This document shows, piece by piece, positions 1 to 7,767 of a stretch of DNA of 64,000 nucleotides. The translations under genes were made by a program, and so were the position numbers. Numbering within the stretch: position 1 is the first letter of the stretch; the number at the start of each line of letters is the position of its first letter. The notes beneath the pieces were generated by a model. That model was not told the origin of the DNA, searched no databases, and was given only the letters and a program-made list of their open reading frames with translations. Location: the NCBI RefSeq assembly GCF_011040385.1, contig NZ_JAAIKB010000004.1:310001-374000 (forward strand), read 5' to 3'. Origin of the DNA: Falsiroseomonas algicola. Lineage in GTDB: Bacteria > Pseudomonadota > Alphaproteobacteria > Acetobacterales > Acetobacteraceae.

Positions 1-242
1 AGAAATCCCTGTTCGGTGAAGGGGGCGGGCGAGCGGAGCTCGCAGGCGCAGAAGGCGTTGAGCGGCCGGCCCAGCGCGGAGAGGTGGGATGCGATGCGGC
101 GCCAGCCCTCCGCCATCGGGACGGGCTCCGCGAAGCGGGCGCGTTCCAGCCGGAAGCCCGGCAGCGCGGCGACGCCGCCGGAATACTGGAAGACGCCGGG
201 CATGAAGCGGAAGCCGGCCTGGGGCACGGGGATGGCGGTCAT
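1..242 (-). CDS. Partial protein, CnbZ/RidA-like (N-terminal part only)
   Basis: The minus strand reads open from an ATG at 242 to the window edge, giving about 80 residues that begin MTAIPVPQAGFRFMPG and contain FQYSGGVAALPGF and a FCACELRSPAPF segment. The codon use matches the neighbouring real genes. From memory this pattern resembles small proteins annotated as 2-amino-5-chloromuconate deaminase CnbZ-like, but that could not be checked and the C-terminus is missing. It lies 52 bp downstream of the Bug receptor on the same strand and may be co-transcribed with it. An overlapping plus-strand reading frame here has no recognisable protein features. Confidence 0.5.
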   Translation of the reverse strand, partial: MTAIPVPQAGFRFMPGVFQYSGGVAALPGFRLERARFAEPVPMAEGWRRIASHLSALGRPLNAFCACELRSPAPFTEQGF

Positions 243-294
243 GGCGGCGTCCTTCGCGGCTGCGCGGGCAGCCTACGAAGCGCCCGGCGGCGCC

Positions 295-1266
295 TCAATC
301 CGGCTTGATGTTGCCGCGGCGCACGACCTCCCCCCATTTCGCGATCTCGGCGCGCTGGAAGGTGGCGAATTCGTCCGGCGTGCTGCCGACCAGGTCGAGG
401 CCGAGGGCGGCGGAACGCTCCGCCACCTCCGGCACCTTCAGCGCGGCGTCGATCTCCGCCTGCAGGCGGGTGACGATCGGTGCGGGCGTGCCGGCACGAA
501 GTGTCATGCCGTACCAGTTCACCACCTCATACCCCGGCACCGTCGCCGCCACCGTCGGCACGCCGGGCAGGGAGGGCATGGGCCGCGGCCCGGTCACGCC
601 GAGCGCGCGGACGCGGCCGGCAGCGATGTGCGGCTGCGCGATGGCGAGGGCGTCGAACATGAACTGGCACTGCCCGGCGATGACGTCGGTGAAGGCCGGC
701 GCGCTGCCTCGGTAAGGCACATGGATGGTGTTGATCCCGGCGGCCGCGTTCAGCAATTCGCCCGAGAGATGCGGCAGCCCGCCATTGCCGGAAGAGGCGA
801 AGTTCAGCGTGCCTGGCCGTGCCTTGGCCAGCGCGATGAACTCCGCGACGTCCCGCGCCGCCACGCCGGGGTTCACCACCATGACGAACGGCAGCGACGC
901 CACGAGCGAGAGCGGTGCCATGTCCCGCAGCAGGTCGAAGCCCGCATTGGGGTAGAGGCCGGCATTCACCGCGAGGTTGCCGGTGGTGCCGAAGAAGATG
1001 GTGTGGCCATCGGGCTCCGCGCCCAGCACCGCCTGGGTCGCGACCAGGCCATTGGCGCCGGGGCGGTTCTCCACCACCACCGGCTGGCCGAGGCGCGCGC
1101 CCATGTGTGGGGCCATCAGCCGGGCCAGGATGTCGATGCCGCCGCCCGGCGGGAAGCCGATGACGATGCGGATGGGGCGCTGGGGGAAGCCCGTCTGCGC
1201 CAGGGCGGGCGCGGCCAGCAGCGGCAGCGTCGCGGCGCCCAGCATGGCCCGTCGCGTGATCCTCAT
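295..1266 (-). CDS. Bug-family tripartite tricarboxylate transporter receptor
   Basis: This is a periplasmic solute-binding protein of the Bug (TctC-like) family, 323 residues, the usual length. The start at 1266 is chosen because a GGAGGAAT Shine-Dalgarno lies just upstream and the protein then begins with an arginine-rich signal, MRITRRAMLGAATLPLLAAP, ending in an AxA-type site (ALAQ). The mature part starts FPQRPIRIVIGFPPGGG, followed by VVVENRPGANG, both family hallmarks that form the carboxylate-binding pocket. Bug proteins bind dicarboxylates, aromatic acids, amides or similar ligands; the ligand here is unknown. No TctA/TctB membrane subunits are nearby. It is divergent from the beta-propeller gene at 1368. 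Confidence 0.9.
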   Translation of the reverse strand: MRITRRAMLGAATLPLLAAPALAQTGFPQRPIRIVIGFPPGGGIDILARLMAPHMGARLGQPVVVENRPGANGLVATQAVLGAEPDGHTIFFGTTGNLAVNAGLYPNAGFDLLRDMAPLSLVASLPFVMVVNPGVAARDVAEFIALAKARPGTLNFASSGNGGLPHLSGELLNAAAGINTIHVPYRGSAPAFTDVIAGQCQFMFDALAIAQPHIAAGRVRALGVTGPRPMPSLPGVPTVAATVPGYEVVNWYGMTLRAGTPAPIVTRLQAEIDAALKVPEVAERSAALGLDLVGSTPDEFATFQRAEIAKWGEVVRRGNIKPD

Positions 1267-1367
1267 GACGTATTCCTCCGGTGGGGCCGCGGCCGCCTTG
1301 ACATTGTTTTTCGTATGGTGGGATTGATTCAACCCAAGGGTCAAGCACGACCCGCGCGGAGGAACGC

Positions 1368-2435
1368 TTGGCCGCCAAATACCTCTATGCCGGCACGGCC
1401 GGCCATTCGGCCTGGTTCAGCGAGGATCTCGGCCGGAGCTGGGTCCATCCGAACAGCCATTCGGGGATGTATCTGGAAGCGCGCGTCTGGGGCTTCGCCG
1501 CCCATCCCGCGACGCCGGAGCGCATGTTCGCCGCCACCGACATGGGTGTCTATCGCTGGGACGAACGAAGGGCGCGCTTCACGAGGCTGCCGGCGCCGAT
1601 GGAGGATGTCTGGGCGATCGCTATCGACCCGAAGGACCCCGATGTGCTGGTGGCGGGCACGCGGCCGGCTGGGTTCTGGCGGTCCAGCGATGCGGGGCAA
1701 AGCTGGGCGCGGATGCCAGCGCCGGGGATCGCGGATTTCTCGACGCAGAACATGGGCCCGACGCGCGTCACGCAGATCCTCTTCGACCCCGTCGATGATG
1801 GCACCGTCTGGGCCTCGGTCGAGATCGGCAGCATTTTCGTCAGTCGCGATCGGGGGCTGACCTGGGCGGAACGGGGCAATGGGCTGGTGTCGGGTGATGT
1901 GCATGGGCTGGCGGTGCTGCCTCTGCCCGGCGGCGGCAAGGCGATGCTGGCGACGACCAATCGCGGGCTGCATCGCAGCGAGGATGATGGCGCCAACTGG
2001 GTGCTGCAGGACCTGCCGACGCCCTGGCCCTATACCCGCGGCGTGACGCCGCGCGCGGATGGGTCAGGCGTGGTGTTCCTCGGCAGCGGCAACGGCCCGC
2101 CGGGCAATGACGGGTTTCTTCTCCGGTCGCGCGATTTCGGTCGCAGCTGGGAGGATGCGGGGCTGCCGGGTGCCGTGAACAGCACGGTCTGGTGCATCGC
2201 CGCCGATGCCGCCGACCCGATGTTTCTTCTATGCGCCACCAATCTGGGCGAGGTCTTCCGCAGCACGGATGGGGGCGAAAGCTGGGACAGGCTGCCGCAC
2301 CAGTTCGGCGAGATCCGCGCGCTGCTGTGGCGAAGCCTGCCCGATGATATCAGGCAGCAGCCCCATTCCATCACCCGCCCCGTGCAGACCGCGGCGGAGC
2401 TCAACCACCCCATGGCGAGGCAGCACGCGGCATGA
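1368..2435 (+). CDS. BNR/WD40-like beta-propeller protein
   Basis: A 355-residue soluble protein with repeated blades ending in motifs such as SEDLGRSW, SSDAGQSW, SRDRGLTW, SEDDGANW and STDGGESW. This S-x-D-x-G-x-x-W pattern is the BNR/Asp-box repeat of sialidase-like and YVTN-type propellers. No signal peptide is visible, so a cytoplasmic location is likely. The TTG start at 1368 is preferred because GGAGG precedes it with good spacing and the following sequence begins the first blade. Its stop overlaps the next gene by four bases (ATGA), so it is translationally coupled to the carboxymuconolactone decarboxylase-like gene. The enzymatic role is unknown; sialidase activity should not be assumed. 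Confidence 0.8.
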   Translation: MAAKYLYAGTAGHSAWFSEDLGRSWVHPNSHSGMYLEARVWGFAAHPATPERMFAATDMGVYRWDERRARFTRLPAPMEDVWAIAIDPKDPDVLVAGTRPAGFWRSSDAGQSWARMPAPGIADFSTQNMGPTRVTQILFDPVDDGTVWASVEIGSIFVSRDRGLTWAERGNGLVSGDVHGLAVLPLPGGGKAMLATTNRGLHRSEDDGANWVLQDLPTPWPYTRGVTPRADGSGVVFLGSGNGPPGNDGFLLRSRDFGRSWEDAGLPGAVNSTVWCIAADAADPMFLLCATNLGEVFRSTDGGESWDRLPHQFGEIRALLWRSLPDDIRQQPHSITRPVQTAAELNHPMARQHAA

Positions 2436-2992
2436 ACGAGGTCCGGTTTCCCGCCATCCCGGCGGAACAGATGAGCGACGCGCAGAAGGAGGTCGCCTCC
2501 GCCATCGCCGGCGGGCCGCGCGGCAGCGTGCGCGGACCCTTCCTGGCGCTGCTGCACAATCCCGCGCTGGCCATGCGCGTGCAGGCGCTGGGGGAGCATC
2601 TGCGCTTCGGCACGGGCATCACCCAGTCCCTGGTGGAACTGCTGATCCTGGTGACGGCGCGGAAATGGAGCTGCCAGTATGAATGGTTCGCCCATGCCCG
2701 CATCGCCCGCAGCGAGGGCCTGCCGGAGCCGATCATCGAGGCGATCGCGAAGGGCCAGCGGCCTGACGGCATGAATGACGACCAGGCGCTGGTGCATGAT
2801 TTCGCCGTGGCGGTCCACAAGGACGGCACGCCGCCCGATGCGCTCTACGACCAGGCCGTGGCGCGCTTCGGCCGCGCGGGCGTGCTCGATCTGCTGGCGC
2901 TCTGTGGCTACTACACGATGCTGGCGATGGTGCTGAACACGGCGCGGCCGGCGCTGCCGGATGGCGCGCCCGATCCGCTGGGGACGCTGTGA
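2432..2992 (+). CDS. Carboxymuconolactone decarboxylase-family protein
   Basis: A 186-residue all-helical protein of the CMD/AhpD fold. The segment FGTGITQSLVELLILVTAR followed by WSCQYEWFAHARIA is the characteristic core helix pair of the family. A single Cys (SCQYEW) is present rather than the AhpD CxxC pair, so it is closer to the decarboxylase-like branch than to peroxidase partners. The start overlaps the propeller gene (ATGA) and the stop overlaps the next ATG by one base, placing it inside a tightly coupled four-gene operon (1368-4025). In the protocatechuate pathway the family decarboxylates 4-carboxymuconolactone; the substrate here is not established. Confidence 0.85.
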   Translation: MNEVRFPAIPAEQMSDAQKEVASAIAGGPRGSVRGPFLALLHNPALAMRVQALGEHLRFGTGITQSLVELLILVTARKWSCQYEWFAHARIARSEGLPEPIIEAIAKGQRPDGMNDDQALVHDFAVAVHKDGTPPDALYDQAVARFGRAGVLDLLALCGYYTMLAMVLNTARPALPDGAPDPLGTL

Positions 2993-3663
2993 TGCGCCCG
3001 CTGCGCGTCGGCCTGATGGTGCCGATCAACAACACGACGATGGAGGGCGAGTTGGCGGCCTGGCTGCCGCCGGGCTCCACGGTGACGCGCGTCGGCATTC
3101 CCCGCGGCGCCGGGCTGCTGACGCGGGAGACGATGCCCGCCTATCGCGATGCCGCCGTGGCCCTCGCCGCCCGGCATTTCTCCAGTGCCACGCACGATAT
3201 CCTCGCCTATGGCTGCACGGCGGCGGGGTTCATCAGCGGGCCGAAGGGCGATGCGGAATTGCAGGCGGAGCTGGCGCGCGTCACCGGCCTGCCCGTGGTG
3301 ACGACGGCGCGCGCCATGGTGGTGGCGCTGCAGGCGGCGGGGGCGAAGCGCATCGCCGTGGTCACGCCCTACCAGGACGCGGTGAACGAACAGCTGACGG
3401 ATTTCCTGGCCGATGCCGGGATCGCGGTGGAACGCCTCGCCACCTTCCGCGCGCCGGACGTCAACGCCCTCGGCCGCATCACGGCGGAGGAGGTGCGCGG
3501 CCTGGCGGAAGCGACGATGGGGGAGGATTGCGACGCCCTCTTCATCGGCTGCTCCCAGCTGCCGACCCACGCCGTGCTGGGCGGGCTGGCGGCGCGCTTC
3601 CACCGGCCCGCACTCTCCTCCATCCAGGCGACGGCCTGGGATGCGCAGCGGGTGATGGGATGA
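2992..3663 (+). CDS. Maleate isomerase / arylmalonate decarboxylase-family protein
   Basis: A 223-residue protein of the Asp/Glu racemase superfamily, maleate cis-trans isomerase/AMDase branch. It begins MRPLRVGLMVPINNTTME, the family phosphate-loop-like start, and carries two cysteine motifs: YGCTAAGF (Cys75) and FIGCSQLPT (Cys187). Paired cysteines at these positions are catalytic in maleate isomerases, whereas arylmalonate decarboxylases generally keep only one, so isomerase or racemase chemistry is favoured. The ATG overlaps the upstream TGA by one base, and the cupin start overlaps its stop. Context with a CMD-family protein and a cupin suggests handling of an unsaturated dicarboxylic acid from ring cleavage; this is inference. 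Confidence 0.8.
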   Translation: MRPLRVGLMVPINNTTMEGELAAWLPPGSTVTRVGIPRGAGLLTRETMPAYRDAAVALAARHFSSATHDILAYGCTAAGFISGPKGDAELQAELARVTGLPVVTTARAMVVALQAAGAKRIAVVTPYQDAVNEQLTDFLADAGIAVERLATFRAPDVNALGRITAEEVRGLAEATMGEDCDALFIGCSQLPTHAVLGGLAARFHRPALSSIQATAWDAQRVMG

Positions 3664-4025
3664 GTGTCGCGAAGGACGCGGTGCTGCGCGAACTCGCGGA
3701 AGTGCTGTGGGAGGAAAGCCCCGGCCACCACGGGGGCGCCCTGTCGAAGATCCTGGTGGCGGCGGGTGAGGGCGGGTCGCGCGTGATCGACTACCGCATC
3801 TCCTCCTACGAACCCAAGGCGCATGTCGCGCTGCACGCCCACGATGCCAAGGAGCAGATCTACCACTTCATCGAGGGCGAGGGGCTGCTGACCATCGGGG
3901 AGCGCAAGGTCGTGGTGCGGAAGAACAGCTACGTCTTCATCCCGCCGACCGTGCCGCATGCCCTGCACAACACGGGCCTCGGCAACCTGGTCTTCCTGGT
4001 GATCACGGCACCCGTCGCGCCGTAG
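3660..4025 (+). CDS. Small single-domain cupin
   Basis: A 121-residue beta-barrel protein with both cupin motifs. Motif 1 is seen in HAHDAKEQIYHFIEGEG (metal-ligand histidines and glutamate), and motif 2 in IPPTVPHALHNTG (ligand histidine). It overlaps the preceding gene by four bases (ATGA) and is the last gene of the operon. Small cupins of this type bind a divalent metal and act as isomerases, dioxygenases or ligand sensors; which applies here cannot be told from sequence. Its stop abuts the IclR gene, which converges from the other strand with no spacing. Confidence 0.85.
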   Translation: MSVAKDAVLRELAEVLWEESPGHHGGALSKILVAAGEGGSRVIDYRISSYEPKAHVALHAHDAKEQIYHFIEGEGLLTIGERKVVVRKNSYVFIPPTVPHALHNTGLGNLVFLVITAPVAP

Positions 4026-4838
4026 TCAGCCGACGGCGCGGGCGGGCAGCGCGGCGACGGGCTGCTGTTCCGCGATGGCGTCGCAGGCTTCGCGCGCCGC
4101 CTGCATCACGCGCTCCGCCAGCAGGCCGCGCGTGGCGGCGGGCGCGTTGCCGATGGGGGCGGCGATGCCGATGCTGCCCAGCACGCCGCGATCCGCGTTG
4201 AACAGCGGTGCCGCGATGCCGATGATGCCCGGCATGAATTCGGACTGCGTCACGCAATGCCCGGCATCGCGGATGGCGCGCAGCGTCGCGCGGAAGCTCT
4301 CCCAATCCGCCCCCAGCCCCGCACCCGCGATGGTGCTGCGATGGCGGCCGAACAGGGCGCGCAGCTGGTGCGGCGGCAGATGCGCCAGGATCACCTTGGA
4401 CGCCGCCCCGGCGAAGAGCGGACGGCGCATGCCGCGGCTGAACAGGCCCTCCGGCGCGCCGGGCGCGGGCGCATCGCCCACGCACATCACCGTGTCGCTG
4501 AACAGCAGGCAGAGCAGGCCGGTATGCCCCGTCTCCGCCGCCAGGCGCTGCATGGCGGGCGTGCCGCCGGCCGTGACGGGGTCGCAGAAGCGCATGGTGC
4601 GGTCGAGTTCGATGATCCGCGGCCCCAGCATCCAGGCCCCGCCCGCCACCGGCGTCAGCAGCCCCGCCGCCTGCAGCGCCTTGATGTAGCGGTAGCAGGT
4701 GGAACGCGAGGTGCCGGAATGGCGGATCAACGCCTCCGTCGACCAGGCCGGGGCGGTGGTGGTGAAGACGTCGAGCAAGCCCAGCATCTTCTCGAGGCTG
4801 CTGGCGCCGCGCGCCTCTTCAGAAGGAAATCCCGTCAT
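4026..4838 (-). CDS. IclR-family transcriptional regulator
   Basis: About 270 residues with an N-terminal winged helix-turn-helix (SLEKMLGLLDVFTTTAPAWS, then SGTSRSTCYRYIKALQAAG as the recognition helix region). A C-terminal IclR effector domain follows (RRPLFAGAASKVILAHLP, IGIAAPLFNADRGVLGSIGIA). A further ATG three codons upstream (4847) is also possible. It converges on the four-gene operon to its left and is divergent from the binding-protein operon starting at 4955, so it probably controls one or both. IclR proteins of this sort usually respond to an aromatic or organic-acid ligand of the neighbouring pathway. Confidence 0.9.
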   Translation of the reverse strand: MTGFPSEEARGASSLEKMLGLLDVFTTTAPAWSTEALIRHSGTSRSTCYRYIKALQAAGLLTPVAGGAWMLGPRIIELDRTMRFCDPVTAGGTPAMQRLAAETGHTGLLCLLFSDTVMCVGDAPAPGAPEGLFSRGMRRPLFAGAASKVILAHLPPHQLRALFGRHRSTIAGAGLGADWESFRATLRAIRDAGHCVTQSEFMPGIIGIAAPLFNADRGVLGSIGIAAPIGNAPAATRGLLAERVMQAAREACDAIAEQQPVAALPARAVG

Positions 4839-4954
4839 GCTGGACAATCCGATGGGCGGCCGATAGCGTCGGCCCGAATGGGGGAGAAAGCGACCATTTT
4901 CACGGAGCGTATAGCGCGGCGGCGCGAATCCGCGCAGGGGCAGGTTTCCGCCGC

Positions 4955-5872
4955 ATGGTGAGGGGGCGCCTGACCATCCTCTCGGCGGCGGAGCGGCCCT
5001 ATTGCGCCGCGCTGCTGGCGGGCTTCGCCGCCCGGCATCCGGGGGTGGAGGTCGATTTCGTCTTCGGCATCTCCACCGCCCTGCACCAGCGCTACCTGGC
5101 GGAGCATGCGGCCGGCGGCGCCATGGCGGATCTCTACTGGTCCAGCGCCATGGACCAGCTGATGGGCCTGGTGCTGGAGGGGCATGCGATGCCGCATGGC
5201 GTGGCGCATGCCCTGCCCGCGGGCTGCGACTGGCAGGGCCTGGCGCTGGCGACGACGCGGGAGCCGGTGTTCTCCCTGATCCGCGGGCCGCTGGCCCCGG
5301 CGGGTAGCTTCGGCGAGATCGCGGCGCTGGTCGCCGCCGACCCCGCCCGCTTCGCCGGGCAGGTGGCCATGCCGGATATCAAGGCCAACGGCCTGGGCTT
5401 CCTGGCGCTGCTGGATGCCAGCCTGCGGGATCCGTGCTTCGAGGCGGGGCTGGATGCGCTGGCGGCCTGCCGGCCCACCCTCGGCGGCTCGGCGCCGTCG
5501 CTCGTCAATCATGGCGGGCAGCTCGCGGTCCATGTGCTCGGCGCCTATGCGCTGCGGGCGGAGGCGGCGGGACAGGCGGCCATCGCGCCCTCCGCCCGGC
5601 CCGCGCCCGCCGTGGCGCGGCTCGCCTTCATCCCCCGCCGCGCCGCCAACCCCGATGCCGCCCGCGCCTTCCTGGCGCATCTGGTCTCGGCGGAAGGCCA
5701 GTCGGCGCTGGCGGAGGGTGGGTTCTGGCCGGTGGCGCAGCCGCCGCCGCGCCCGATCGCGCCGATCGCGCTGGACGAGGATTTTCCGCGCCTGCTGGAC
5801 CCTGCCCGCCGAAGCGCCCTTCTGGCACGCTGGCGGCAGGCCGTCGGGCGCCAAACGGGAGGAACACCATGA
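4955..5872 (+). CDS. Extracellular solute-binding protein, Fbp/PotD-like, without visible signal peptide
   Basis: A 305-residue protein resembling periplasmic ABC receptors of the iron/polyamine class. It starts RLTILSAAERPYCAALLAGF, then has HPGVEVDFVFG and ADLYWSSAMDQ, and ends with the typical lobe segment AFLAHLVSAEGQSALAEGGF. The oddity is the N-terminus: the reading frame begins MVRGRLTILSA with no hydrophobic signal, and no in-frame upstream extension supplying one was found. Either secretion was lost and it acts in the cytoplasm, or the start region is altered. Its stop overlaps the next gene (ATGA). No ABC permease or ATPase follows. Confidence 0.75.
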   Translation: MVRGRLTILSAAERPYCAALLAGFAARHPGVEVDFVFGISTALHQRYLAEHAAGGAMADLYWSSAMDQLMGLVLEGHAMPHGVAHALPAGCDWQGLALATTREPVFSLIRGPLAPAGSFGEIAALVAADPARFAGQVAMPDIKANGLGFLALLDASLRDPCFEAGLDALAACRPTLGGSAPSLVNHGGQLAVHVLGAYALRAEAAGQAAIAPSARPAPAVARLAFIPRRAANPDAARAFLAHLVSAEGQSALAEGGFWPVAQPPPRPIAPIALDEDFPRLLDPARRSALLARWRQAVGRQTGGTP

Positions 5873-6837
5873 TCAGCCGCCGTGCCCTGTTGCCGCTTCT
5901 CGCGGCACCCTTTCTGCCACGCGCCGCGCTTGCCCAACCCGGCTGGCCCGGGCGCCCCATCCGCATCATCGTCCCCTTCGCCCCGGGGTCCTTCACCGAT
6001 GCCTCCGCCCGCCTGCTGGGACAGGAGCTGACGGAGCAGCTCGGCCAGCAGGTGGTGGTGGAGAACCGGGGCGGCGCGGGCGGCACGCTCGGCGCCACGG
6101 CCGCGGCGCGGTCGGCCCCGGATGGGCTGACCCTGCTGCTCACGGACAATTCCCTGGCCATGTCGGTCGGGCTCTATCCCGCCCTGCCCTACGATCCGCT
6201 GACCGACCTCGTGCAGATCAGCCGCATCGCCGACAGCCCCTCCATCCTGCTGGTCAAGCCCTCCCTCGGCGCCAGGACGGTGGCGGAAGTCGTGGCCATG
6301 GCGAAGGCGCGGCCAGGCGAGTTGTCCTTCGGCTCGGGCGGCCAGGGGTCGTCGGCGCATCTCGCCATGGAGCTGCTGCTGAACGTGACGGAGACCCGCA
6401 TGCTGCACGTGCCCTATCGCGGCGTCGCCGCCGCGATCGCGGAGGTGATCGGCGGGCGCGTGGACATGGCGATCGCGAGCCTGGCCTCCGGTGTGGCGCA
6501 TGTGCGGCAGGGCACTCTGCTCGGCCTTGGCGTCAGTGGCGCGCAGCGCGCGGCCGCGCTGCCGGAGGTGCCGACCTTCATCGAGGCCGGCGTGCCCCGC
6601 TACGACATGAGCTACTGGTGGGGCATCGCCGCGCCCAAAGGCACGCCGGCGGATATCGTGGCACGCCTGAATGCGGAGATCGCGACGGCGCTCCGCCGCC
6701 CCCGCCTGGTGGAGGCCTTTGCCGCCGCCGGTGCCACGCCCGTGCATTCCACGCCGGAGCAGATGCAGGCGCATCTGGCGCGGGAGGTGGCGCTGTGGAA
6801 GGACGTCGTCACCCGCGCCGGCGTGACGGCAGGATAG
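5869..6837 (+). CDS. Bug-family tripartite tricarboxylate transporter receptor
   Basis: A 322-residue periplasmic receptor. The ATG at 5869 overlaps the previous stop (ATGA) and begins a clear signal peptide, MISRRALLPLLAAPFLPRAA, cleaved after ALAQ. The mature protein starts WPGRPIRIIVPFAPGSFTD and has VVVENRGGAGGT, the canonical Bug motifs. A Ser replaces the usual second Gly in the PGG(S/T) loop (PFAPGSFTD), which lies in the ligand pocket and may tune specificity. It sits between an ABC-type receptor and a LigI-like amidohydrolase in an apparent operon running to 9773, suggesting it captures the substrate of that pathway. Confidence 0.9.
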   Translation: MISRRALLPLLAAPFLPRAALAQPGWPGRPIRIIVPFAPGSFTDASARLLGQELTEQLGQQVVVENRGGAGGTLGATAAARSAPDGLTLLLTDNSLAMSVGLYPALPYDPLTDLVQISRIADSPSILLVKPSLGARTVAEVVAMAKARPGELSFGSGGQGSSAHLAMELLLNVTETRMLHVPYRGVAAAIAEVIGGRVDMAIASLASGVAHVRQGTLLGLGVSGAQRAAALPEVPTFIEAGVPRYDMSYWWGIAAPKGTPADIVARLNAEIATALRRPRLVEAFAAAGATPVHSTPEQMQAHLAREVALWKDVVTRAGVTAG

Positions 6838-6844
6838 GAACAGG

Positions 6845-7720
6845 ATGACACTCGATCACAAGGCGGAAGGCCCGCCGGCCTTCCGCGCGCCGCCGCTTGC
6901 CTGCGACGCGCATTTCCATGTCTTCGGCGCGGAGGGCGAATACGCTTACGCCTCCGAGGAGCCGCTGCGCTACAAGCCGCCGCATGCGCCGCTGGGGGAT
7001 TACCTCGACCTGGCCGCGCATCTCGGCATCGAGCGCTTCGTCTTCGTCCAGCCCAGCGCCTATGGCCGCGACAATGCCTGCATGCTGGATGCGATGCGCG
7101 AAGTCGGCCCCGCGCGCTGCCGCGGCATCGTCGATGTGGAGGAGGATGTGCCGGATGCGGTGCTGGCCGAGATGGACGCCATCGGCGTGCGCGGCGTGCG
7201 GATCAACTACTCGCCGGTGAAGCCGCGCATCGATGGGTTCTCCAGCCAGATGCTGCCGCGCATCCGGCGGCTGGAAGCGCGCTGCCATGAGTTGGGCTGG
7301 CATTTGGATTTCCTCGGCCCGGGCTGGCTGACGGCGGAGCTGCTGCCGACCCTCGCCAGCCTGAAAGTGCCCTTCAGCGTCGCGCATATGGGCATGTTCC
7401 TGGCGAAGGACGGGCCGCAGCAGCCGGGCTTCCAGACCTTCATCGAGGTGCTGAAGCGCGACGAGGTGCGGGGCTACGCGAAATTCACCGGCACCTACCG
7501 CATGGCGACGCCGCCGGAATACGCGGACGCCGCACCGATGGCGCGCGCGCTGGTGGAGGCGGTGCCCGACCGCATCATCTGGGGCAGCGACTACCCGCAT
7601 CTGTCCTTCGCGCATCTCGTCGGTTCCGTGCAGCTCTTCAACCTGCTCGGCGACTGGGCGGATGAGGCGGCGCGGCGGAAGATCCTCGTCGACAATCCGG
7701 CGCGGCTGTTCGGGTTCTGA
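6845..7720 (+). CDS. Amidohydrolase, 2-pyrone-4,6-dicarboxylate lactonase-like
   Basis: A 291-residue TIM-barrel hydrolase of the amidohydrolase superfamily. CDAHFHVFG near residue 20 is the HxH strand-1 motif, FSVAHMGMF holds a later histidine, and IIWGSDYPH supplies the strand-8 aspartate. The overall pattern resembles LigI, which hydrolyses 2-pyrone-4,6-dicarboxylate in lignin-derived aromatic degradation; related proteins act on other lactones. It starts 8 bp after the Bug gene and precedes an Ldh-family dehydrogenase and a DapA-family aldolase. The exact substrate is inferred only from family and context. Confidence 0.8.
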   Translation: MTLDHKAEGPPAFRAPPLACDAHFHVFGAEGEYAYASEEPLRYKPPHAPLGDYLDLAAHLGIERFVFVQPSAYGRDNACMLDAMREVGPARCRGIVDVEEDVPDAVLAEMDAIGVRGVRINYSPVKPRIDGFSSQMLPRIRRLEARCHELGWHLDFLGPGWLTAELLPTLASLKVPFSVAHMGMFLAKDGPQQPGFQTFIEVLKRDEVRGYAKFTGTYRMATPPEYADAAPMARALVEAVPDRIIWGSDYPHLSFAHLVGSVQLFNLLGDWADEAARRKILVDNPARLFGF

Positions 7721-7767
7721 CGACGGGTGGTAGTGAGGGCGGACAAGACTGAGGAACCTGTCCGCCC

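Noticed and set aside
1298-1326. TTGACA-like -35 in the gap before the beta-propeller gene
   Set aside because: No acceptable -10 hexamer at 16-18 bp was found, so a promoter is not claimed.
16-1860. Long plus-strand frame of 614 residues across the Bug receptor gene
   Set aside because: Composition is Arg/His/Ala-rich shadow sequence of a high-GC genome, with no domain. The minus-strand frame has a signal peptide and Bug motifs.
1368-2435. Sialidase annotation from Asp-box repeats
   Set aside because: Asp-boxes occur in many propellers, and the catalytic Arg triad of sialidases was not evident.
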